Both the position numbers and the translations under genes were made by a program. From the NCBI RefSeq assembly GCF_036237275.1, contig NZ_CP108352.1, positions 2,170,001 to 2,234,000 of the forward strand: a stretch of 64,000 nt of DNA, in the 5' to 3' direction. This document shows positions 37,201 to 46,400 of the stretch, one piece after another. Origin of the DNA: Streptomyces sp. NBC_01353 (lineage in GTDB: Bacteria; Actinomycetota; Actinomycetes; Streptomycetales; Streptomycetaceae). Position 1 is the first letter of the stretch, and the number at the start of each line of letters is the position of its first letter. Under the pieces are notes generated by a model that worked only from the letters and a program-made list of their open reading frames with translations, had not been told where the DNA came from and made no database searches.

Positions 37201-37416
37201 GCGGTGGTGCGTGCCCTGGTGGGGCCCCTCGCCCCGGTACAGCTCGCGGGCCCACCGGCTCGGCGGGACCTCGCCGACCTCGACCCCGTCGCGGCCCAGC
37301 AGGGCGGTCAGATCGACGAGGTCCTCGGCGCCCGGGACCCGTACCGCAAGGCCGATCACGGCGATGCGGGTGTCGAGCTCGCTCACAGCAGTCCTTTCGT
37401 TCGACTCTCCGGTCAT
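31219..37416 (-). CDS. PKS protein C: KS-DH-ACP-KS-AT
   Basis: Protein of 2065 aa. KS5 at ~15-440 (DTACSSS Cys191, HGTGT His324, IGHLHSASG His364, a deviant form of the NIGH motif). DH-like region at ~745-1010, where His767 (QHAVYRTLMLP) lacks the usual Gly and Asp927 is kept. ACP at ~1070-1137 (AGFDSV, Ser1099). KS6 at ~1192-1605 (NTLCSSS Cys1349, His1484, His1524). AT at ~1698-1985 (GHSLGE Ser1791, HAFH at 1887-1890, the malonyl-type motif). The first module has no AT and no KR. The second stops after AT and continues with DH-KR-ACP on protein D. The ATG overlaps the stop of protein B (ATGA). Confidence 0.93.
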   Translation of the reverse strand: MTGESNERTAVSELDTRIAVIGLAVRVPGAEDLVDLTALLGRDGVEVGEVPPSRWARELYRGEGPHQGTHHRGGFLVDPFSFDHEAFGMTAEDAVLLDPQQRVMLEVGARALEDSGYLGVRRRLDAGVFIAARMNAYGFDQGRGTVTPGSEGPVGIPGPAALWGRSQNFMAAWLSDRFDLAGPSLVVDTACSSSLSAVWLACQSLAAGTCELALVGGVDLLIDPLTFVLLSRTGALSPDGLCHTFDSRANGYVPGEGAAALVLKPMPAALADGDLILGAISGVAVNNDGRTMGVTTPNLEAQIDLLGRAYKTIDPATVQYVEAHGTGTAIGDPIEVRALTEVFARHGVPPNSVALGSIKRRIGHLHSASGLAGLAKIIVAMREGVVPAVAVESPNPRLNLADSPFHLPDTRLPWPDAPVRRAAVSGFGFGGTNAHVVAEAAPRTDGALAGPTGAGGQPWPVHVLPLSADSPYALRELVAQWLEFLPTLADGHGELGDVCATARLARPHRTERLAVVGANADQLATALRTWLLRAGAPETGSVGSARTAVSVRPEAAAAPPAWLTALDRSTPAVHEVVGLFETATGTQLATFSGELLRISSGVALAIALRDLGLPEGAVVLPPGWGAVGDFVRGRVPLEQALADVLRSDSEPAQDVRDHGGADGHDVGARLAEARDEREVAVVLAAIAAELFQAGQDIDWAAFQQATGTSWSKRLLPAAQPRGRALNLAEPLRSAEPGAPAELVSDEGTAGYTFSRVFGPAEAPIAQHAVYRTLMLPGVAWFDFLREGAALRGEPFHGARDILFHRPLIPSGAHRVVGRVDAENRFRVEDPESGELFVTGRLAGGPSHEPPLRVPLTALLADCAGSAVHAGSGLYRWLRRIGYHHGRYYRNISWVASLPDGGTLARIEGARQREMNPPGVQLFPGLLDSVTVAAIDPANPVFGAADASAFIPLSVGRLDVLGPLDAAAYVRTEIAFWNDEACRVTQTVTDEAGTPLLVFGDMASKRVPVQAFRAGETPAVVPVAAVAPVVTPAPVVPVAPSEAVAALPQEPTSPAPTPPRPAAPTAPASRSARALTWFLALTGTSEEHTDTEFLSAGFDSVGLVTLSERISQEYGLSLYPTVFFEYPTPRQFADFLVDEAPELVDTLAAPAEQALEVAPAVAEEPAPVARTTVTSRRPETEPQEASAAPASRPRDIAVVGAAVRLPTAKNLTAFAELLAEGRDTVRPLPEGRWDKVAGPVPYASFLDRVDEFDPAPFRISAREAPLIDPQARIVYETIWEALEDGGRIGRRADGGNTGLWIAYSHDHYHEERVRYGVPEGRGLGLEAMIANRLSYLMDWHGPSGLVNTLCSSSLVAIHSALQHLRTGDIDTAVIGAVHAGISPEYFRSMGDLMALSPRHRSRAFDSTADGFVPGEGAVAVVLRRYDDARRDGDRIRGVIKGAAVNHGGRTTRYSAPSPRAQAAVITAALGDAGVSVESIGLVEAHGTGTSLGDPIEVEGLTRAWRGLTGRSQFCAIGSLKGNVGHLEPAAGLAGLVKVLLALEHGVVPPSLHVVRPNDHIRFEETPFYLADRAQVWPRGVEPRRAAVSAFGMGGVNAHVIVEEPPVLPERGTPAQDSYVVRVSAADETALRALADAYSEALADTSDQELGDFAFTANTGRAAHRLRAVVHGSDARELATGLRDVAAGQGSVSRRGGTPAPTAFMFTGQGSQYLGMGRGLYAVEPVFRAALDECAELLAGHVDVPLLDLLFGDVPGRLDRTGYAQPAIVSVQVGLVRWLESVGVRPDAVVGHSLGELSAAWAAGVLGLADLLRLTAIRGRLMESQPGQGAMAVVHADAEAVLAAITAHPGVEIAAFNAPRVVTITGPADAVTRFCRDSGLRSQPLTVSHAFHSAAMQGAVAPFVEAVAGTALSAPVIPFASTVTGDWHSAQTAADPGYWGRAIREPVRFTQAVAVLGEIGAGSVWEIGSHPQLTSLAKASWGETQPAWLSTLRRDRTDQVELHAAVTAYVNQTPADLDWAGLHQGKGRRTTTIPTYPFHRQRFWISSSPHDTTSNQKTETKRHQNHG
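31641..32316. repeat. AT-domain block nearly identical to 46987-47662
   Basis: The AT-coding segment of protein C matches that of protein A with only scattered differences at a constant offset of 15,346 bp. The identity stops sharply at ~32316, resumes at ~32450 and continues to ~33022 in the KS. This is a sign of recent duplication or gene conversion. Confidence 0.85.
32450..33022. repeat. KS C-terminal block, copy in protein C
   Basis: Nearly identical to 47796-48368 (protein A) and, for most of its length, to 39547-40057 (protein B). Coding-strand codons here are T/G-ending (ATT, TTG, GGT, CAT, GTT), unlike the C-ending codons of the surrounding genes. Confidence 0.85.
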
Positions 37417-40400
37417 GCCTGCTCCCGTCCCCGCTGTCCGTCGTGGCCGAGCAGCGGACGCAGCAAGGCGCTCAGAGCGGAGGTGGGCACGTCCTCGTGG
37501 TCGGGGGTGGGCGGACGGTGGGCGGCGGGTGCCTCATGGGCGGCGAGGTCCGCCGCGATCTCGTCGGCCGTGCGTGCCCGCATCAGCAGCGACGGATCGA
37601 CGGTCAGGCCGCTGCGCTGCTCAAGGGCCGTGGTCAGCTCGGCGATCACCAGGGAGTCCAGCCCCAGCCTCTGGAGCGGACGGTCTCCCGGGTCCTCCCC
37701 GAGCACCTGAACGAAGGCGTCCCGGACGCGTTCGCGCATCCCGGCGACGTCCTGCGCGCCGCGCGCCGGTGCGGGGGGTGCGGAGGTCTCGGCCCGCACC
37801 ACCGTCGGCATGGACTCGACGGACTCGGTGGCGTCCGCCGTGGTGGCGGGGGCGCTTCCCGGGAAGATCACGGCGCCACCCGACCGCAGGTGGTCGAAGA
37901 AGGCGTCCAGTGCCTGTTCGGCGCTGATCGAGTGCGCGGCGGAGAAGGACGCGTCCGCCTTCATGCCGATGCCCGTCCAGTTGGGCCAGGCGTGCGCGGT
38001 GACCGTGGTGACGGAGTCGTTCTCCCGCTCGGCGAGGGCCAGTTGGTAGGCGTTGGCGAGGCTGTAGTCGACCAGGCCCCGGCCGGCCGGGGCCTGTGTG
38101 CCGGCGATCGAGGACACCAGGACGGCGAAGTCGGCGCCCTGTTCCTTGGCCAGCCGTACGACGTGCAGCGAGCCGGGGACCTTGGGGGCCACCACCTTGT
38201 CGGCGTCGCTCCACGTCCGGCGGTGCATCGCCCCGAACGGGTTGACCCCGCCGGAGGAGTGCACGACGCCGACCAGCCGGCCCCAGCGCCGGCCGAACTG
38301 CCCGGCCATGGCGGCGAGCGCGGCCGGGTCGGAGACGTCGCAGGGCAGGTACTCGACCTCGGCACGCCGCGCCAGCTCCCGCAGGGGCGGGGAGTGCTCG
38401 GCATCGACGACCGACCGGCCGATGATGCCGATGCGCTTGGCTCCCCGGTCGATGAGCCGCTCGGTCAGACGCAGTCCTACGGCGCCCAGTCCTCCGGTGA
38501 CCAGGTAGTACCCGGAGGTCGGCAGGGCATAGGGCGGGCCGGCCGGCGCGGGCACCGGTTCCGGGGTGTACCTGACGCCTTGCCGGTAGGCCGCGACCAC
38601 CGTGCCGGCGTCTGCCCCGGCCTCCGGACCGGTGCTGAGGGCGGCGTACTCGGCCGCCAGGCGGACGGCCTGCACCTCGGCCGGGTCGGCCGGGTCCAGA
38701 TGGACGACGGCGGTGGGCTTGCGGTTCTCGGCCCCGGCGGCCCGCACGGCCATGGCCATGGCGGCCCGCTCGGGGGACAGGCCGCCGCGCTCGTCGGGGT
38801 GCACGGCCACGCCGTGGAACCCGGCCCAGAGCAGCTTCCCGTGCGCGGGCAGCGTCTTCATCAGGTTGCCCAACTCGGCCCAGAAACCGCTCAGGTCGAG
38901 GGGCCCGCTGCCGCCCTGGTTCTGCTGACCGCTCAAGGTGTCGATCACGATGGTCGTGTCCGCCTGCCGGCCGGGCTCGACGACGGTCACGCTCCGGTCC
39001 CGGAGGGCCGTCGTCAGCGCACGCCCGATCTCGGGGTCGGCGACGACCAGGCGTACCGTGGCCGAGCCCGTCGCCGAGCCCGTCGCCGGCGCGGGCGCCA
39101 GTTCCCGGGCGCGCCACTCGGTGCGTACCGCCTCACCGCCCGCCGGTGCCGGGGCCGGCACGGCCGCGGTGTCGGTGGTGTGCCAGTACGACCCTCGCGC
39201 GAACGGATAGGTGGGGAGGTCCGTGACGCGGGCGCCCTTGGCCGAGAGCGAGGCCCAGTCCGTGTGCGCGTACCCCGCCCTGACCAGCTTGACGACATCG
39301 TCGGGCCGGGGCGCTGCCGCGATCGCCCCGGTTCGGCTCGCCGCCTCTTCGGCGGTCAGGTCGATGTCGACGCGAGCCACCGGAACGCTGCCGGCGGCGA
39401 CGGAGCGGAGCTCGGCGGCGAGGTCGGCGGCTGTGCGTCCGTACACCGCGGTCTGGAACTCCAGTGGGGAGCGGCCGGTGTTGGCGGTGTGGCAGAGGTC
39501 GGCGGTCTCCCAGTCGTCGCGTGCTGCCTCGAACCGCTCGGCGTAAGCGTCGGCGAGGGATCGCAGTGCGGTCTCGTCCGCCGCACTCACCCGCACCATG
39601 TGCGAGTCCTGCGCCGGCGTCCCCCGCTCCGGCAGTACGGGCGGTTCCTCCACGATCACATGAGCATTCACCCCACCCATGCCGAACGCACTCACCGCAG
39701 CACGCCGAGGCTCCACACCCCTCGCCCACACCTGCGCACGATCCGCCAGATAGAACGGCGTCTCCTCAAACCGAATGTGATCATTCGGCCGCACCACATG
39801 CAACGACGGCGGAACCACCCCATGCTCCAACGCCAACAGGACCTTCACCAGCCCCGCCAACCCCGCCGCCGGCTCCAAATGACCGACATTCCCCTTCAAC
39901 GAACCAATCGCACAAAACTGCGACCTGCCGGTGAGCCCACGCCACGCCCGCGTCAGACCCTCAACCTCAATCGGATCACCCAAAGACGTCCCCGTCCCAT
40001 GAGCCTCCACCAACCCAATCGACTCAACCGACACCCCCGCATCACCCAACGCCGCAGCAATCACCCCCTGCTGCGCCGCACTACTCGGCACCGTCAACCC
40101 ACTCGTACGACCACCATGGTTGACCGCACTCCCCCTGATCACACCCCGAACCCGGTCACCATCACGCAAAGCAGCACCCAACGGCTTCACCACCACCGTC
40201 ACCACACCCTCCCCCGGCACAAACCCATCCGCACCCGCATCAAACGGCCGGGATGCGCCCGAGGGTGACAGGGCACGCAGGTTCTTCATCGCGACGTAGT
40301 GCAGCGGGGACAGCGCGACCCGGACGCCGGCGACGATGGCCTGTTCGCACTCGCCCTCGCGGATGCTGCGCACCGCCGTGTGCAGGGCGACCAGAGACGA

Positions 40401-43400
40401 CGAACACAACGTGTCGATCGTCATGCTCGGACCGTGCAGATCCAGGAAGAAGCTCACCCGGTTGGCCAGGAAGGCGTTGTGATTGCCCAGGCCGCTGGGC
40501 GCGTCCAGCTCCGGCGGGATGTTGTAGTCCTTGTAGTGCTGGTAGCTGGCGCCCACGAACACGCCGGTGGAGGAGGCAAGTCGGCGCGGCGGGAGGCCGG
40601 CCGACTCCAGTGCCTCCCAGGTCGTACGGAGCAGCCAGCGGGCCTGAGGGTCGAGCACCTCGGCCTGCTTGGGGAAGAAGTCGAAGAACCGGGCGTCGAA
40701 CTCCTCCACGTTGTCCAGGAATCCTCCGACGTCGGGCTCGTTCCCGTCGCCGTACCGGCCCCAGCGGTGGGCGGGAGCCGGACGGATCTCCTCGCCCGAG
40801 TCGGCGAGCAGTGACCAGAGCCGTTCCGGGTCCGGGGCGCCGGGAAGCGCCAGGGCCAGACCGATGACGGCGATGTCCTGGGCGGCCGCGGTGTCGTCGG
40901 GGTCCCTGTCGCGGACCGTCGTCGCATCGCGGACCGTGGCCGGAGCGGTCGGCCTGTCGCCATGGCTCGCGCCCGGTTCGCCGGAGGGTCCCTCGTCGGC
41001 CGCGGGCGGGGCGAACACGTCGTCGCCCGCCAGTTCGGCGACATGCGCGGCGAGAGTGCGGCAGTCCGCGGCTTCCAGCACGTCCGTCGGGCTCAGCTTC
41101 ACCCCGTACGCCGCCTCGACGTCTGCCGCGACGGCGGTCGCCAGCATGGAGTCGAGACCCACGGTGGACAGTGAGGTGGTCGCGGTGACACCGGGGTCGT
41201 GGAGGACGTTCCGCACCACCGCGACGATCGCGGCCTCCGCCGCCGCGGCCTGCGACGCACGGCGGGCGGGCGCGGGCGCGGATACGCCGTTCCCGGCCAC
41301 GGTCCGGTACTCGACGTCGTCGAGCCGGACCAGCACCCGGCCGTCGGCGGCGAGCAGGGTCGCGTCGCCGCGTCGCGTGCCGTCGCTGTCGGGCTCGGCG
41401 CCGTCGAGCAGAACGTACGCCGCCTGCGCCGCGTCCGCCCAGCGCACCGCCCGGCCGATGGAGACCGGCAGATAGGTGGCCGACGGGGCGCTGGGATCCG
41501 CCAGCGTGAGTACGGCCATGGCCTGCAGGGCGGCGTCGAGTGCCACCGCCTCCGCTTCCAGCGGGCTGCCGTCGGCCGGGACGTCGATCCGCGCGAGTAC
41601 CCGGCCGGGCCCGTAGTGCACCTCGGCGATGGACCGCAGCGGGGCGGTGAGTTCCATGCCCTTCGCCGCGAACCAGGCGTAGAGGCCTGCCGGTTCCAGC
41701 GTCCGGTCGAGGACGGCCCGCAGACCGTCGAGGTCCGCGGCGGCAGGCGGCGGCCCGGCCGGGGCTTCGGCGGTGGTGAGCCGGGCGACGACCCGGTCGG
41801 CGTGCCGGAAGGTGACCGGCCCGGTACGGGCGGGGTCGTCCAGATCGCTCGTGAAGGGATGGTCTCCGGTCCCCCGGCCGGTGAAGGTTATCTTCCGCAG
41901 GGCACCGCTCGTCAGCAGACCGAGCGCCACCGGCACCGCTCCAGGCACGGTCTCCTCGCCCAGAACCCGGTGGGCGCGCGAGAGTCGCCGTACGACGTCG
42001 GTGGTGTCCTGAGCGGCCTGCGCGGTCGATGGTGCCGGTGTGGCCTCCCCCGTGGGCGTCACGGCCACCTCTGGCCGCGAGCCGAACGGATAGGGCGGGA
42101 GGGCAGGGCGGCGGTACGCCGGCGGGCCCGGGTACACCGTGGCCCAGTCGACGGTGCCACCGCCGACGTAGCGGAAGGCCGGGACGCTGAGCCCGGTCGA
42201 CGTGCTCTCCAGCACCGTTCCACCACGTACGACGGTGCCGGGTGCCCGATCCGCCAGGCGCAGCGCCTCGGCCAGCCCGGCGCTCAGCTCGTCGGCCGTG
42301 GCTCCCAGGACCGCGACCCGGTACGCCTGGTGGTCGCGTCCGACCGCGCTGGAAAGGCACAGCGCGCTCAGGCTTGCCGCGTTCTCCTGCTGCAGCAGAG
42401 GCCGGACGTCCGCAACGCGCCGGGCCAGGGCGTCCGGGGTGTGCCCCGACAGGACCAGCAGGTGCTCCTCCGGTACGGCGGCGGCCGTACGGGTGTCTTC
42501 GCCGGACGCCTCGTGCCGGAACTCCCCGACGTACTCCTCCACGACGATGTGCGCGTTGGTCCCGCCCATGCCGAAGGAACTGACTCCCGCCCGGCGCGGC
42601 CCGTCCGAGGTCCACGGCCGCGGCTCGACGGGGATCACGAACGGGACGGCGGACAGGTCCAGATGGCTGCTGGGGGTCTCGAAGCCGGCGACGGGCGGGA
42701 TCTCCCGATGCCGCAGGCACAGCAGGACCTTCAGCAGGCCGGCGAGTCCGGCCGCAGGCTCCAGGTGCCCGATGTTGCCCTTCACGGTGCCGATGTGGCA
42801 CGGCTCTTCGCGGTCGGGGTCACCTCCGAACACCTCGGTCAGCGCGGCGATCTCGATCGGGTCGCCGAGCCGGGTCGCCGTACCGTGCGTCTCGATCAGG
42901 GAGACGTCCGCCGGGGCCAGTCCGGCGTCGTCCAGTGCCGCCCGGACGACCGCGGCCTGAGCCTCGCTGCGCGGCACCGGCAGGGCGCTGCCGCGGCCAC
43001 CGTGGTTGACGGCCGTACCGCGGATGACGCCCCAGATCCGGTCACCGTCCCGCTCGGCGTCCGCGAGCGGCTTCAGCATCACGGCCAGCGCGCCCTCGCC
43101 GGGGAGGAATCCGTCGGCCCGCTCGTCGAAGGGGCGCGGCCGGGTCTCGGACAGGGCGCCGAGCTGGCTCAGGCTGCGGTAGTACCACGGAGTCAGTCCG
43201 ACCTGGCAGGCCGCCACGATCGCGGCGCCGCAGTGGCCCGCGCGCAGCCCGGCGACCGCCTGCTGGATGGCGACGAGGGACGACGAGCACAGGGTGTCGA
43301 CGGTCTGCGAGGGGCCGGTCAGGTCCAGTGCGTACGAGATCCGGTTGGCCAATACGGCGTTCATGGAGCCGAGCGCGGTGTGCGGTCCGACGGTCTCCAG

Positions 43401-46400
43401 CCCCTGCGCGTCGCGGTGATGGGTGTAGGTGGCGCCGACGAAGACGCCGATGTCACGGCGGCCGGCGAGACCGCTGTCGTCCCGCACCGTCCAGGCGTGT
43501 TCCAGCAGCAGCTTCTGCTGTACGTCCATCTCCTCGGCCTCGCGTACGGAGATGCCGAAGAAGGCCGGGTCGAAGCGGTCGACACCGGTGACGAAGGCGC
43601 CGGTACGGCAGTAGGTGCCCGTCATTCGCGGACCGCGCGGCTCGAAGTGGGCGTCGATGTCCCAGCGTTCGGCCGGCACCTCGGTGAACGCGTGACCGCC
43701 GGAGCGGAGCAGGGGCCACAGCTTCGCCGCACCGCCGACCGCGCCCGGGAGATCACCGGACACGGCGACGATCGCGACGTCCGCGTCGCGACCGGCGGCC
43801 GTGTGCCGCCGCGGCTGCGGGCGCGGGTGCGGGTGCGTCGGGGTGTCGGTCGCCTCCGTGGTCTCTACGGGCTCGGCGGTCTCTACGGGCTCCGCCGTCC
43901 TTACCGGCTCGGCCGCCTGGGTGGTCTCCGGCGCCGCGACCGCGACGGCCGCGCCGTAACGGCCGGTCAGGGCTTCGACGAGCTCGGCGAACTCGCCGTA
44001 CTCCAGGAAGAGTGTCGCCGGGAGGTGGATACCCCACCTGCGGGACAGTTCCTCCGACAGCTCGACGCTCATGATGGAGCTCATGCCGTAGTCGGACAGC
44101 GGGGTGTCGCGGTCGAAGGACGTGACACCCAGCCGCTCCGCCAGGAACCGCTCCAGCGCGTCCGCGACACGCTCCCCGGCGCCCTCACCGGTCGAGCCTT
44201 CGGCATCCTGTACGGCGTCACGTGCATCGGCGCGTACGTCGAAAGGTGCGCCGGGCTGCACGCCTCCGTCTTCGAGCTCGACGACCACGTCACCGGCGTC
44301 GGGGTGCGCGACGACCACCTGACGGGGGTCCTCTTCCGCCCCCAGTACCGCGATCAGGGCGTCCAGGCCCTCCGCGGTGTCCAACGGCCGGACACCGCGC
44401 CGTCGCAGCTGTTCCGCGACGGCCGTGCCCATGCCCACCTCGCCCCACAGGCCCCAGGCAACGCTCAGCCACGGCGAGCCGTGCGCCTGCGCGAAGGCGT
44501 CGAGGTAGGCGTTGGCCGCCGCGTATCCGCCCTGCCCGAGGTTGCCGAACGTGCCGGAGACCGACGCGAACAGCACCGCGAAGTCCAGGTCCTGTCCGGC
44601 CACCGCGGCGGCCAGCTCCCGGACGCCGTCGGCCTTCGGCCGCATCACCGCCGCGATGTCCTCGGCGGTGGCGCTGCGGATCAGCCCGTCCTTGAGCGTG
44701 CCGGCTGCGTGGACCACGCCGTGCAACTCGCCGAACTCCGCACGGAAGCGTTCCACCACGGCCGCAAGGGCACCGGGGGTGGTGACGTCCGCGCTGTAGG
44801 ACGCGACCTCACACCCGCGCGCGCCGATCGCGGCCGTCCGGCCGTGGTCGGCACCGGCCGCTCCGGAACGGCTGACCAGCGCGACGACGCCGGCCCCCTC
44901 CCGCGCGAACCGGTCGGCGACCTCCAGACCGAGACCGCCGTGCCCGCCCAGGACGAGGTAACGGCCACCCTTCCTGATCGGCGCCTTCTCGCCGTGGGGC
45001 GCGGCATATGCCGAACGGTCGCGGACCCGGACGGGGACGTGGCGTACGCCCCGCCGGTAGCCGACCTCGGTGGGGCCGTCGCCGGCACCGAGCTCCACCA
45101 GGACCGCGCGGAGCGCGTCGTCGGAGAGCCGGTCGATGTCGAGGAGGCGCGGGTGGAGGCCCGGATACTCGATGGCGGCGGTGCGGACGAAGCCCCACAG
45201 GGCGCCGCGCGCGGGCACCGGCCGGTCGCCGTCCGCGACCGGCTGTCCGTCCCGGGTCACCACGAAGAAGCGGGACTTGCGCTGCCGCTCGCCGAGGGTC
45301 CGCAAGGCGGCCAGGCAGCCGTACAGGCCGAGGCGGAGCTCCGTCTCCTCGCCGGGAGCGCTGTCGGGCGCGTCGCCGGCGTTCCACAGGTGCACCACAC
45401 CCGCGACCGGGTCCCTGACCTCCTCCCAGAGCCGCCGGAACGCTTCCTCGTCCGGCTGCGCAAGCATCCGCCGATCGCGGTCGTGCGCCTGTGCCTGTGC
45501 TTGCCTCCGTGTCTGCTCCTGCGCCCCGAAGGGGCCGACGCCGACCTCCACCACGCGGGCGCCCTCGGCCCGCAGTTGACAGGCGGCGCGATCACCCAGG
45601 CTGCCCGTACCGCCGTTGTGCAGCAGCACCCAGGTTCCGGTCGCCGGGTCGTGCCGCTCGTCGGTCGCCGACGCGGGCCGCCAGTCGATCCGCGTGATGG
45701 GCAACATGGCCGCCCGTGGCGGGGCCGGGGCGACCGCCGGTCGCGACACGGCGGCCGTGCGCCGCATCCGCAACCCCTCGAACTCCGCCACGACCTCGTC
45801 CGAGGGCCCCAGCAGCAGGGCGTCCGCGGTCGCGTACGCGCCCTCGACACCGGTCCGGCGCACCAGGACCGTCACGCCGGTCGACAGAACCGAGAGATCG
45901 GCGAGGACCGCGACCCTCGCGACGCCGATGGGCAGCATGGGATACGGGCCGACCTCTCCCGTGAGGTCCTGGAGCGCGCAGCTGACGACCTGGAACACGC
46001 CGTCCACCAGCAGCGGATGGGCGTACCAGGGCACGGGCTCGGCATCGGACCGCAGCATGGCCCTGGCCACACCGCCTTCTCCGACGGCGAGTTCCCGGAC
46101 GGTACGGAAGTCGGGCCCGTACTGCAGCCCTTCACGCGCCCAGCTCTCGTACAGCCGCTCCGAGGTAATCGTCCGCGCGCCCGTCACCTGCCAGTCGGTG
46201 TCGCCGGGCGGGGCCGGGGCGACGCCCGGGAGCAGCCTGCCGGTACCGGTGGACAGCGGCTTGCGGTCGCCGGCCACCACGGTGCTCAGCTCGAAGCGGG
46301 TCTGCGGGCCGAAGGCCACGTCAAGCCGGACAGGAGCTGCCGCGTCGTCGGCGATGGTGAGGGGTCGCAGGAACGTCACATCGGTGAGCTCCAGCGGGGC

